Below, piece after piece: positions 55,382 through 63,949 of a stretch of DNA of 64,000 nt. This DNA is from Hymenobacter sp. DG25B (GTDB taxonomy: Bacteria > Bacteroidota > Bacteroidia > Cytophagales > Hymenobacteraceae). Location: the NCBI RefSeq assembly GCF_000801315.1, contig NZ_CP010054.1, positions 1,674,001-1,738,000 of the forward strand, given 5' to 3'. Position numbers and translations under genes: made by a program. The notes under the pieces were generated by a model, which did no database searches, was not told the origin of the DNA, and worked only from the letters and a program-made list of their open reading frames with translations. Numbering within the stretch: position 1 is the first letter of the stretch; each line of letters begins with the position of its first letter.

Positions 55382-56851
55382 TTATTGAAGGCTGCCCGGG
55401 GTCCAGCCGCCGCCCAAAGCCCGGTAGAGGTCAATCAGCAGCTGAAACTGCTCGCGCCGGATGCCGGTCAGGTTCAGCTCGGCCTCCAGGGCGCTGCGCT
55501 GGGCCGTTACTACCTCCAGGTAGTTGGCGTAGCTGGCCGTATATAGGTCGTTTGATACTTCCACGGCGGTAGTCAGGGCCTGCACTTCCTGCTGGCGCAG
55601 CTCATAGGCCTGCTGGTAGTTTTCCAGGCCGCGCAGGCTGGTCACTACTTCCTCAAACCCGGTTTGCATGGCCTGCTGGTAGCGGTAGTACGCGGCCTGT
55701 TGCCGGGCAGCCGACTGCCGGTAGCTGGCCTTCAGCTGGCTCCGGTTGACGAGGGGCGCCGCCACTCCGGCCAGCAGGCCATAGGCCAGAGAACCGGGAG
55801 TCGAAAACAGCAAAGAAGCTTTGTAGGCGTTCAGGCCCACATAGGGTGAGAGGGTAAGGCTGGGCAGAAAGGCGGCCCGGGCGGCAGCCACGTCGGCGCG
55901 GGTGGCAGCCAGCTCCAGCTCGGCCTGGCGCACGTCGGGGCGGCGCAGCAGCATGGCGGCCGGCATCCCTGTCCTGACCAGGGCGGGCAGGGTTTGCTCC
56001 GGCAGCGGTGCCCCGCGGCGGATGGGCTGCGGGTAGCGGCCCAAGAGGCGGTTAAGCTCGTTTTCGGCTCCTACAATGCGCTGCCGGGTTTCGGCCTCCA
56101 GGCTGCGGGTGCGCAGCAGCTGAGCCAGAAATTGCTGCACGGCCAGCTCGGTAGCCCGCCCGCCCAGCTTCTGCACCTTCACTATTTCCAGGGCCCGATC
56201 CTGCAGCTTTTTGTTTTTGCGGAGTACGCTCAGCTCGTTGTCCAGAGCCAGGAGGTCGTAGTATAGGCGGGCCACCTGGGCCACCAGGGCCGTTTCGACG
56301 AGGCGGCGGCCCTGCTCCGAGGCCAGCAGGCGGGCAAAGGAAGCCTGGCGCCGGCTGCGCAGCTTGCCCCACAGGTCAAGCTCCCAGGCACTGCGCAGGC
56401 CCAGAAAATAGTCGGGCGCGACGGAGGGCAGGGTCTGGCCGTCGTTGGTGGCATTGAAGCCGGTGCCGCTCAGATCGGCAAACCGGTCGTAGCTGGCGGC
56501 GGCCGTAGCGCTGATGGTGGGGCGCAGCGCCCCGCGGGCGGCGGTCAGGCCGGCCCGGGCCACCTCCACGCGCTGCACGGCCACCAGCAGATCGGGGTTG
56601 GCGCGCACGGCTGTGTCCAGCAGGGCCGCCAGGCTGGGGTCAGTGAAAAACTGCCGCCACGACAGGTTTCCGCCGCTAACAGTATCGGCCGGGGCGGCGC
56701 TGAAGCTTTTGGGCAGAGGTGTGGCCCGGGGCAACACCACCGGCGCGGTAGCCTGGCAGCCGCTCAGCAGCGCCCCGGTTGCTCCGGCCAGAACCACGCG
56801 GCGGAAGCAAAGTCCCGCAGAAAAACGAATAAGGGAAGACAGCAACTTCAT
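55382..56851 (-). CDS. RND efflux outer-membrane factor (OprM/NodT type)
   Basis: The 489-residue lipoprotein has lipobox LLSG-C32 and the duplicated OEP fold of TolC-like channels: helices around VQRVEVARAGLTAARGALRPTISATA and DVRQAELELAATRADVAAARAAFLPSLTLS, the typical SLAYGLLAGVAAPLVNRSQLKASYRQ, and an ending in RREQFQLLIDLYRALGGGW. It forms the outer-membrane exit duct for the pump encoded 9 nt upstream. It is the last gene of the operon. Confidence 0.94.
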   Translation of the reverse strand: MKLLSSLIRFSAGLCFRRVVLAGATGALLSGCQATAPVVLPRATPLPKSFSAAPADTVSGGNLSWRQFFTDPSLAALLDTAVRANPDLLVAVQRVEVARAGLTAARGALRPTISATAAASYDRFADLSGTGFNATNDGQTLPSVAPDYFLGLRSAWELDLWGKLRSRRQASFARLLASEQGRRLVETALVAQVARLYYDLLALDNELSVLRKNKKLQDRALEIVKVQKLGGRATELAVQQFLAQLLRTRSLEAETRQRIVGAENELNRLLGRYPQPIRRGAPLPEQTLPALVRTGMPAAMLLRRPDVRQAELELAATRADVAAARAAFLPSLTLSPYVGLNAYKASLLFSTPGSLAYGLLAGVAAPLVNRSQLKASYRQSAARQQAAYYRYQQAMQTGFEEVVTSLRGLENYQQAYELRQQEVQALTTAVEVSNDLYTASYANYLEVVTAQRSALEAELNLTGIRREQFQLLIDLYRALGGGWTPGSLQ

Positions 56852-56860
56852 AAATCGGCG

Positions 56861-59800
56861 TTAGACGGCTACGGGGGCAGGTTTTGCAACGCGGGTAGCA
56901 ACGGGAACCTCAGCGGCAGGCTCGGCTATGGGCTGGGCCGGCTTTTTGTCGCGCGCAAACAGCACGTAGAGGCCCGGAATCAGCACCACCCCGAACAAGG
57001 TGCCGATGAGCATGCCGCCTGCCGCCGCCGTGCCGATGCTGCGGTTGCCCATAGCGCCCGCACCAGTGGCAATGCACAGCGGAATCAAACCGGCCACGAA
57101 GGCGAAGGAGGTCATCAGAATGGGGCGCAAACGGGAGCGGGCGCCTTCCACGGCCGCATCCAGCACCGACAGGCCTTCCCGCTGCCGCTGCACCGCGAAT
57201 TCAATGATGAGAATAGCGTTCTTACCCAGCAAGCCAATGAGCATCACCAGCGAAACCTGGGCGTAGATATTGTTTTCCAGCCCCAGCAGCTTCAGGGCAA
57301 GGAAAGCGCCGAAGATGCCGGTGGGTAGGCTCAGCAGCACCGGCAGCGGCAGCAGGAAGCTTTCGTACTGCGCCGCCAGCAGCAGGTACACGAACACCAG
57401 CACGATGCCGAACACATACAGCGCCTGGTTGCCCGAGATAATCTGCTCCCGGGTCATGCCGCTCCACTCGAAGGTGTAGCCGCGCGGCAGCTCCCTGGCC
57501 GCTACAGCCTCAATGGTCTTGATGGCGTCGCCCGACGAATAGCCGGGGGCAGTGTCGCCGTTGAGGGTGGCCGAAGTGTACATGTTATAGCGCGTGAACT
57601 GCTCCGGGCCGTACACCCGCTCCAGGCGCACAAACGTGGAGTAGGGCACCATTTCGCCCCGGTCGTTTTTCACGTAGAGCTTCAGCAAATCTTCGGGCTT
57701 GGTGCGGTAGCCGGGCAGGGCCTGTACCATCACCTTGTACATCTGCCCGAAGCGGATAAAACTGGCAGCGTAGTTGGAGCCCATCAGGGTTTGCAGGGTT
57801 TTCATGGCGCGGGCTACGGTCACGCCCTTCTTGGCGGCCAGGTCGGCATCCAGGTGAATGAGATACTGCGGAAAGGTGGGGTCGAAGCCGGAGAAGGTGT
57901 TTTCGATGGCCGGCGTATTGTTGAGGGCCTTAATGAAACGGTCCGTCACCTCGTCGGTGCGGTGCAGGTCGCCGCGGCCGGTGCGGTCCAGCACCCGCAG
58001 ATCGAAGCCGCCGGCGTTGCCGAAGCCGGGCACCGTGGGCGGGGTAAAAAACTGCACCTGCGCCCCGGTAATGTGCCTGGTTTTAACCCGCAGCTGGGCC
58101 ATCAGCTCGGTCACGGATTCCTGGCGCTCGTCCCAGCCTTTCAGGTTGATCATGCCCATGCCGTAGCTGGCCCCCGACACGTCGTTCATCAGCGAGTAGC
58201 CGGCCAGCGTCGAGACGGATTCCACGGGCTTCATCGTCTGGGCTACGCGCTGCACTTCCTGCAGCACTTGCTGGGTGCGCTCCATGGTGGCGCCAGGCGG
58301 CGAGGTCACGTTGATGTAGACCATGCCTTGGTCTTCGCTCGGAATAAAGCCGGTGGGCAGCACGGAGTTGACGCCCCAGGTGGCTGCCAAGAAGAACAGC
58401 AGCAGCGCCACCGTCACCAGCTGGCGGCTGGCCACCGTGCGCACCAGGCGCTGGTAGCCGTCGGCAAACCGCTCGTAGCGGCTATTGAAGCCGGCAAAGA
58501 AGCGGCCCAGCAGGCCCGTACGTTCGGCATCAGTAGGCTCCTTGAGCAGCAACGCGCACAAAGCCGGCGTGAGCGTGAGAGCATTTATCCCCGAAATGAC
58601 GATGGAAATGGCCAGCGTGAGCGAAAACTGGCGGTAGAACACGCCCACCGGCCCGCTCATAAATGACACCGGAATAAACACCGCCGACATCACCAGCGTG
58701 ATGGCCACAATGGCCCCGCTGATTTCACCCATGGCTTCCAGCGTGGCGTCCAGGGCCGACAAGTGCTTTTCGTGCATCTTGGCGTGCACGGCTTCCACCA
58801 CCACAATGGCGTTATCCACCACAATGCCGATGGCCAGCACCAGCGCAAACAGCGTGAGCAGATTGATACTGAAGCCCAGCAGCTGCATGAAAAACAAGGT
58901 GCCAATGAGGGCCACCGGCACGGCCAGGGCCGGAATGAGAGTGGAGCGCCAGTCCTGCAAAAACAGGTACACAATGACGAACACCAGCAAAAACGCCTCA
59001 AACAGCGTCCGCACCACCTCGTGAATACTGGCGTCGAGGAAGCGCGACACGTCGTAGCTGATGGTATAGGTCATGCCGGGCGGGAAGCTGGTGGCTTTCA
59101 GCTCGGCCATGCGTTCTTTCACCTGCGCAATAACGTCGGAGGCGTTGGAGCCGGGCAGCTGCTTGAGCAGGATGGCGGCCGAGGGCTTGCCGTTGCTCTT
59201 GGACAGCATGCGGTAGGTTTGCACCCCAAATTCCACATCGGCCACGTCCTTGAGGCGCAGCACCGAGCCGTCGGCCTCGGCCCGGATGACGATGTTGCGG
59301 TACTGCTCGGGCTCGAAAAGCTTGCCGGTGTAGCGCAGCACGTATTGCAGCACCTGCGCCGAGCGGCCCGAGCTTTCGCCGGTGCGGCCGGGGGCGGCCT
59401 CTACGCTCTGGGTCTGGATGGCCTGCACAATTTCGTCGGCGCCCACGCGGTAGGCCAGCATCCGGTCGGGCTTCAGCCACACGCGCATGGCATACTCGCG
59501 GCTGCCCTGGATTTCGGCCAGGCCTACGCCCTTGATGCGCTTGAGCTCCTGCAGAATGTTGATGTCGGCGAAGTTGTAGATGAACTGCTCGTCGGCCGTG
59601 GGGTCGTCGCTGACGATGTTCAGGTACAGCAGCATGCTGTTCACTTCCTTCTCCGTCACCACACCGGCCTTAATTACCTCCTCGGGCAGCTCATCCAGGA
59701 TGGTGGTTACGCGGTTCTGCACGGCCACGGCGGCCAGATCGGGGTCGGTGCCCACCTCAAAGAACACCTCCACCAGGGTGGTGCCGTTGTTGGTGGTTAC

Positions 59801-60040
59801 GGTATTCATGTAGGTCATGCCCGGCACCCCGTTGATGGCCCGCTCCAGCGGCGTGGCCACGGCCTTGGCCGACACCTCGGCATTGGCCCCGTTGTACTTG
59901 GCCCGCACCGTCACGGAGGGCGGCACGATGTCGGGGAACTGCGTGACGGGCAGCGTAAACAGCGCCCCCACACCCAGCAGGGTGATAAACAAGGAAATAA
60001 CCAGCGACAAAACCGGCCGTCTGATGAAGATAGAAAACAT
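56861..60040 (-). CDS. RND efflux pump permease (HAE1/AcrB-type)
   Basis: The 1059-residue inner-membrane drug/proton antiporter begins with MFSIFIRRPVLSLVISLFIT and VTQFPDIVPPSVTVRAKYNGA. It carries the pore and docking domains and twelve spans. Transmembrane segment 4 reads IGIVVDNAIVVVE: D409 matches the first proton-relay aspartate of AcrB but the second is N410. The lysine of segment 10 is kept (LLGKNAILIIEF). It is of the multidrug type rather than the heavy-metal type. The ATG at 60040 was chosen; the 80 residues upstream in the frame run through a palindrome and are not coding. Confidence 0.94.
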   Translation of the reverse strand: MFSIFIRRPVLSLVISLFITLLGVGALFTLPVTQFPDIVPPSVTVRAKYNGANAEVSAKAVATPLERAINGVPGMTYMNTVTTNNGTTLVEVFFEVGTDPDLAAVAVQNRVTTILDELPEEVIKAGVVTEKEVNSMLLYLNIVSDDPTADEQFIYNFADINILQELKRIKGVGLAEIQGSREYAMRVWLKPDRMLAYRVGADEIVQAIQTQSVEAAPGRTGESSGRSAQVLQYVLRYTGKLFEPEQYRNIVIRAEADGSVLRLKDVADVEFGVQTYRMLSKSNGKPSAAILLKQLPGSNASDVIAQVKERMAELKATSFPPGMTYTISYDVSRFLDASIHEVVRTLFEAFLLVFVIVYLFLQDWRSTLIPALAVPVALIGTLFFMQLLGFSINLLTLFALVLAIGIVVDNAIVVVEAVHAKMHEKHLSALDATLEAMGEISGAIVAITLVMSAVFIPVSFMSGPVGVFYRQFSLTLAISIVISGINALTLTPALCALLLKEPTDAERTGLLGRFFAGFNSRYERFADGYQRLVRTVASRQLVTVALLLFFLAATWGVNSVLPTGFIPSEDQGMVYINVTSPPGATMERTQQVLQEVQRVAQTMKPVESVSTLAGYSLMNDVSGASYGMGMINLKGWDERQESVTELMAQLRVKTRHITGAQVQFFTPPTVPGFGNAGGFDLRVLDRTGRGDLHRTDEVTDRFIKALNNTPAIENTFSGFDPTFPQYLIHLDADLAAKKGVTVARAMKTLQTLMGSNYAASFIRFGQMYKVMVQALPGYRTKPEDLLKLYVKNDRGEMVPYSTFVRLERVYGPEQFTRYNMYTSATLNGDTAPGYSSGDAIKTIEAVAARELPRGYTFEWSGMTREQIISGNQALYVFGIVLVFVYLLLAAQYESFLLPLPVLLSLPTGIFGAFLALKLLGLENNIYAQVSLVMLIGLLGKNAILIIEFAVQRQREGLSVLDAAVEGARSRLRPILMTSFAFVAGLIPLCIATGAGAMGNRSIGTAAAGGMLIGTLFGVVLIPGLYVLFARDKKPAQPIAEPAAEVPVATRVAKPAPVAV

Positions 60041-60082
60041 AGAGAAGGTGTGTCGTGAGGAGGTGTGCCGTTGGCTGGAACA

Positions 60083-60196
60083 GCCCGTCATGCTGAGCGA
60101 AGCCGAAGCATCTCTACCGCTTCGTTGGATTTGGTCTTGCAACGAAGCGGTAGAGATGCTTCGACTGCGGCTGCGCCTTCGCTCAGCATGACGGGC
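60083..60196. repeat. Two-part inverted repeat, GTCATGCTGAGCG family
   Basis: The outer 20-bp arms are 60083-60102 and 60177-60196, starting GCCCGTCATGCTGAGCG. The inner 23-bp arms are 60104-60126 and 60141-60163, with CGAAGCATCTCTACCGCTTCG. Both are perfect. The element lies between the adaptor and pump genes, and its right end overlaps the first base of the adaptor's stop codon. A half copy lies at 36148. Confidence 0.9.
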
Positions 60197-61347
60197 TACA
60201 GAGCCGTGGTCAGGCTGGTGAGCGTCACCGGACGAGGCGTGATGCGGGAGCCGTCGCGCAAATCCTGCACGCCTTCGCATACAATCTGCTCCCCGGCTTT
60301 CAGGCCGCTATCCACCACGTAGAAGGCGTTGAGGCGGCTCTGGGGCACGAAGTTGCGCTGGCGCACCTGGCCCCGGGCATCCACCACATACACGTAGTTT
60401 TTGTCCTGCTGCTCGAATACAGCCTTCTGGGGCACGAGCAGCGCGTCGGTCACGGGGTTGGCCAGGCGCACTTTGCCGGTGGCCCCATGCTTGAGCAGTT
60501 GCTCGGGGTTGGCGAAGCGGGCCCGGAAGGCAATGGCCCCGGTGCCGGCCTGAAACTGGCTTTCCACGGTTTCAATCTGGCCGGTAGGCGCGTAGAGCGT
60601 GCCGTCGGCCAGCACCAGCCGCACCTGGTTGGTGCGGCGGGCCGAGTCCGGCCGGCGCGTTTTCATGTACGCCAGATACTCCGCCTCCGACACATTGAAG
60701 TAGGCAAACACGGCCCGCGTATCCGACACGGTGGTCAGCAGCGTACCGTCGTCGATGAGGCTGCCCACCTTCAGCAGCTCCCGGTTCACCACGCCATCAA
60801 ACGGGGCGCGAATGGTAGTATAGCTGAGCATGAGGGCGGCGTTGGCCTGCGCCGAGCGGGCTTCCTCCATGGTGGAGCGGGCGGCGGCCAGCTTGGCCTG
60901 GGCCACGTCCAGCTCGGTTTTAGAAATGATATTCTTCTCGGTGAGCAGCTGCACCCGGTCCAGCTGCAGGCTGGCCACCCGGGCCCGGGCAGTGGCGTTG
61001 CTCAGCGCGGCGCGGGCCCGGGCCAGACGGGTGCGGTACTCGGCGTCATTGATCTGAAACAGGGGCTGGCCTTTTTTCACAGTCTGGCCTTCATCCACGT
61101 AGATTTTCTCCAGAAAACCCCGCACCCGGGCCCGCAGCTCCACGTTACGTACGGCCTGAATATCGGCCACGTAGTCGCGGGCCAGTACGGTGTCGTGGGC
61201 CACAAGCCGGGTAACCGGCAGCGTGGGGATATCCGGTTCGGCCGCATGGCCCGTATCGGCCTGGCCATTGGTGCCGCAGCCGGCCAGCGTAGCCCCCAGT
61301 AGGCCAGGGAGCAGGGTCCGCAGCAGAAATGAAGAAAGGAAAGACAT
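60196..61347 (-). CDS. RND efflux periplasmic adaptor lipoprotein
   Basis: The 383-residue membrane-fusion protein has signal MSFLSSFLLRTLLPGLLGATLAGC (lipobox LAG-C), then a lipoyl half (VELRARVRGFLEKIYVDEGQTVKKGQPLFQIN), an alpha hairpin (RARAALSNATARARVASLQL...) and a second lipoyl half (TTIRAPFDGVVNRELLKVGSLI). Beta-barrel and proximal domains complete it. AcrA-like. It joins the pump to the outer-membrane factor. The ATG at 61347 was preferred to an upstream TTG. Its gene is separated from the pump gene by 155 nt that contain the palindrome. Confidence 0.93.
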   Translation of the reverse strand: MSFLSSFLLRTLLPGLLGATLAGCGTNGQADTGHAAEPDIPTLPVTRLVAHDTVLARDYVADIQAVRNVELRARVRGFLEKIYVDEGQTVKKGQPLFQINDAEYRTRLARARAALSNATARARVASLQLDRVQLLTEKNIISKTELDVAQAKLAAARSTMEEARSAQANAALMLSYTTIRAPFDGVVNRELLKVGSLIDDGTLLTTVSDTRAVFAYFNVSEAEYLAYMKTRRPDSARRTNQVRLVLADGTLYAPTGQIETVESQFQAGTGAIAFRARFANPEQLLKHGATGKVRLANPVTDALLVPQKAVFEQQDKNYVYVVDARGQVRQRNFVPQSRLNAFYVVDSGLKAGEQIVCEGVQDLRDGSRITPRPVTLTSLTTAL

Positions 61348-61452
61348 GATGAAGGAAGGCAAAAGGGCGGCCGGGAGTCGGTGGCCCGGGTGAGGTATAA
61401 GCGAAGCGAGCTGGCCGAAGGCAGCAATGCCGCCCGCAGGTTCAGCCGGAAA

Positions 61453-61698
61453 TCAGAACGCGGCGTGCACGGCGTGGACGCTGTCGGGGCCGGCCTGCCT
61501 ACCGCGCTGGCAGGCCAGCAGCTCGGCACGGGCCTGGGCCAGCTCCAGCTCCGTGACCGAAACAGGCAAGCCCGTCTCCAGCTCATAGTTGAGGGGGCGG
61601 GCGTCAATCTGCTGCAGAAAGTACACGTTCAGCCCCGCGGAGAGCAGCAGCGCGCCCAGGAGCAGACTCAGTAAAATACGGTTTCGGAACTCGGGCAT
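61453..61698 (-). CDS. Small single-span membrane protein in the efflux locus
   Basis: The 81-residue protein has one N-terminal membrane span (about 7-27: ILLSLLLGALLLSAGLNVYF) and a short periplasmic tail with ETGLPVSVTELELAQARAELLACQRG, containing a single cysteine and an amphipathic helix. I do not recognise a family. It sits between the histidine kinase and the adaptor on the same strand, so it may tune the sensor or the pump. It starts at ATG 61698. Confidence 0.6.
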   Translation of the reverse strand: MPEFRNRILLSLLLGALLLSAGLNVYFLQQIDARPLNYELETGLPVSVTELELAQARAELLACQRGRQAGPDSVHAVHAAF

Positions 61699-61791
61699 AG
61701 GGCGCACGTTCTGCGGCGGAATGGCACAAAGAAGCGGCCCCGGCATTAGAGCCGGGTGAGAACCAGATTAGAAAACATTAAAAATTGACCG

Positions 61792-63159
61792 CTACTGCGG
61801 GGGCAGCCGCAGCGTGGCGGTGGTGCCCGCGCCCGGCGGCGAGCTTAGCTCCAGGCTTCCGCCATGATGCTCGGCAATCTTTTGCGTTACGGTCAGGCCC
61901 AGGCCGTAGCCGGGTACCTGCCGGCCATTCTCGGCCCGGTACAGCGCCGTCATAACCAGCGGCAGCGCTTCGGCGGCAATGCCGATGCCGGAGTCAGTCA
62001 CGGTCACTTCCACCGCTCGGCCAGTGTAGCCAATACAGGCGTGTACCGGCCCGCTGCTATACTTGCAGGCATTGTCGAGCAGGTTTAGCAGGGCCGTGGT
62101 CAGCAGCTGCTCATTGCCCGCCACCACAAACGGTTCGGGCGTCCCCTTCGGGGGCATTTCGCCAAAGGAGAGCTGTACCTGGCGGCCGGGGTACTTGCCC
62201 TGGCAGTAGTTCAGGGCCTGGGTCAGGCATTCATCCAGCCGCACCGGTACGCGCCGGAAGGCGGTGTTTTCGGCCTTGGCCAGGGCCAGCAGGGCGTTGG
62301 TGAGGCCGGTCAGGCGGCGCAGCTCCTCCTGCGCTGAGGCCATACTGCGCCGCACCTCGCCCAGGTCGGTATCATAGGTCAGCGACGTTTCCAGCGTGCC
62401 CAGGGCCGTAGCCAGCGGCGTGCGTAGCTCGTGGGAGGCATGACTGAGGAAGTTTTTCTGCATCTCGAAGGCCTGCTCAACGCGGGCCAGCATACGGTTG
62501 AAGGTCACGGCCAGCTGAGCTATTTCATCGGTGCCGTTGCCTTCGTGCACGCGCAGCCCCAGCCGCCCGGCCGTGATGCGCTCTACCTGGCCCACCACCC
62601 GCTTTATCGGTTTCAGCGACTCATCGGCAAAATACCAGCCCGCCAGAATAATCAGCACCAGCGCCCCCACATTGCCTACCAGCAGAATCAGGCGCAGCTT
62701 TTCCAGCTGCAGATGGCCAAACTGGTCGAGGCCGGCGGCAAAAACCCGGTATGTTTGCCCCTGGTACAAATACGCCACTCCAACGGCCTCCAGGCTGTCG
62801 GCGGCAAAGCGCAGGGGCCGGGCCCCAGGCTGTACCAGCGGCAGGTAACGCAGGTTCTGTTGCTGCTGAACCTCATCGCCGCTGGTGTACAGCAGGCGGC
62901 CGGCGGGGTCGTAGATGCTGATCTGTTCTTCCAGAATGGTGAGCAGGTCGCGGCGCCGGAACAGGCGCGGGGCGGCATCTGCGGGCTGCGGGGTGCGCAG
63001 CAGCAGGCGCGCCGTCATGCGGCCCTTGCCCGCCAGGCGCTGGGCAAACCGCTCCTGACGCGCCGCCGCGTGGAAGAAATAAATGAAGGCGGACAGCGCC
63101 AACTGAATGGCCAGCACCAGCAGGGTAAAGCGCAGAATAAGTTTATTGCGAATCAGCAT
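61792..63159 (-). CDS. Sensor histidine kinase (OmpR-type system)
   Basis: The 455-residue kinase has two membrane spans (about 8-30 and 155-176) flanking a periplasmic sensor. A HAMP domain follows (about 177-230, DESLKPIKRVVGQVERI), then HisKA with H243 (LSHASHELRTPLA), the N box LLNLLDNACKYS, and G boxes DSGIGI and GYGLGLTVTQKIAEHHGG. The layout is CusS/BaeS-like. It phosphorylates the response regulator encoded 4 nt upstream. The locus order suggests that it senses a substrate of the downstream RND pump. Confidence 0.93.
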   Translation of the reverse strand: MLIRNKLILRFTLLVLAIQLALSAFIYFFHAAARQERFAQRLAGKGRMTARLLLRTPQPADAAPRLFRRRDLLTILEEQISIYDPAGRLLYTSGDEVQQQQNLRYLPLVQPGARPLRFAADSLEAVGVAYLYQGQTYRVFAAGLDQFGHLQLEKLRLILLVGNVGALVLIILAGWYFADESLKPIKRVVGQVERITAGRLGLRVHEGNGTDEIAQLAVTFNRMLARVEQAFEMQKNFLSHASHELRTPLATALGTLETSLTYDTDLGEVRRSMASAQEELRRLTGLTNALLALAKAENTAFRRVPVRLDECLTQALNYCQGKYPGRQVQLSFGEMPPKGTPEPFVVAGNEQLLTTALLNLLDNACKYSSGPVHACIGYTGRAVEVTVTDSGIGIAAEALPLVMTALYRAENGRQVPGYGLGLTVTQKIAEHHGGSLELSSPPGAGTTATLRLPPQ

Positions 63160-63163
63160 ACGC

Positions 63164-63841
63164 CTACCCCTCGCGCAGGACGTAGCCCATGCCCACCACC
63201 GTATGAATCAGTTTTACGGGGTAGCCTTTATCCAGCTTTTTGCGCAGGTAGCTCACGTAAACATCAATAACGTTGGTATTGGTGTCGAATTTCAGCTCCC
63301 AGACCCGCTCGGCAATATCCACCCGCGAAATTACCTTGCCGCGGTTCAGGAGCAGATATTCCAGTAAGGAGTACTCCTTGGTGGTCAGCTCAATTCGCTG
63401 GCCGGCCCGGGTTACCACTTTGGTGTCCAGGTTTAGCTCCAGGTCGGAAAAGCGTAGGAGCTGGCGGGCCGGGCTGCCGGCCGCGTGCCGCCGGGTCAGC
63501 ACCCGCGCCCGCAGCAGCAGCTCCCTGAATGCAAACGGCTTTACCAGATAGTCATCCGTGCCCGCTTCAAAGCCCGCAATTTTATCATCGAGAGAATCGA
63601 GGGCCGTGAGCAGCAGCACGGGCTGGTGTGGGTTGAGTTGGCGTGCCTGCCGGCATAGCTCAAACCCATTCACGTAGGGCAGATTCACATCCAGCACCAC
63701 CAGGTCGTAGCGGTTCTGCTGGAGTAAGGACTGGCCCATACGCCCGTCGTAGGCTACCTCCAGCTCATAGCCCTCATTCTCAAACCCTTTCTTAACAAAC
63801 GAGGCCAGCTTCGGCTCGTCTTCTACCAATAAAACCTTCAT
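63164..63841 (-). CDS. OmpR-family response regulator
   Basis: The 225-residue protein has a receiver domain (MKVLLVEDEPKLASFVKKGF, phospho-acceptor D51 in VVLDVNLPYVNGF, K in DYLVKPF) and a C-terminal winged helix (ELNLDTKVVTRAGQRIELTTKEYSLLEYLLLNRGKVISR to TNVIDVYVSYLRKKLDKG). It is CusR/CopR-like. It is the first gene of the kinase-pump series on the minus strand and probably activates the efflux genes. It starts at ATG 63841. Confidence 0.95.
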   Translation of the reverse strand: MKVLLVEDEPKLASFVKKGFENEGYELEVAYDGRMGQSLLQQNRYDLVVLDVNLPYVNGFELCRQARQLNPHQPVLLLTALDSLDDKIAGFEAGTDDYLVKPFAFRELLLRARVLTRRHAAGSPARQLLRFSDLELNLDTKVVTRAGQRIELTTKEYSLLEYLLLNRGKVISRVDIAERVWELKFDTNTNVIDVYVSYLRKKLDKGYPVKLIHTVVGMGYVLREG

Positions 63842-63915
63842 ACAGCAGCTTCCTCCTAAAAAGCAAGTATACGATGCCGCTGATTAGGAAGCTGGTTCAG
63901 GATAGCACGGCCGCC

Positions 63916-63942
63916 GGCCGGGTGGCGTTTGGGCACCCGGCC
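63916..63942 (-). terminator. GC-rich hairpin at the right edge
   Basis: GGCCGGGTG (63916-63924) and CACCCGGCC (63934-63942) form a 9-bp stem just downstream of a possible gene end at 63950. The T tract is missing, so it is weak as a terminator. Confidence 0.4.
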
Positions 63943-63949
63943 TACCCGG

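Noticed and set aside
60041..60280. 80-residue N-terminal extension of the RND pump
   Set aside because: It is the translation of the palindromic element and ends at a conserved MFSIFIRRP start.
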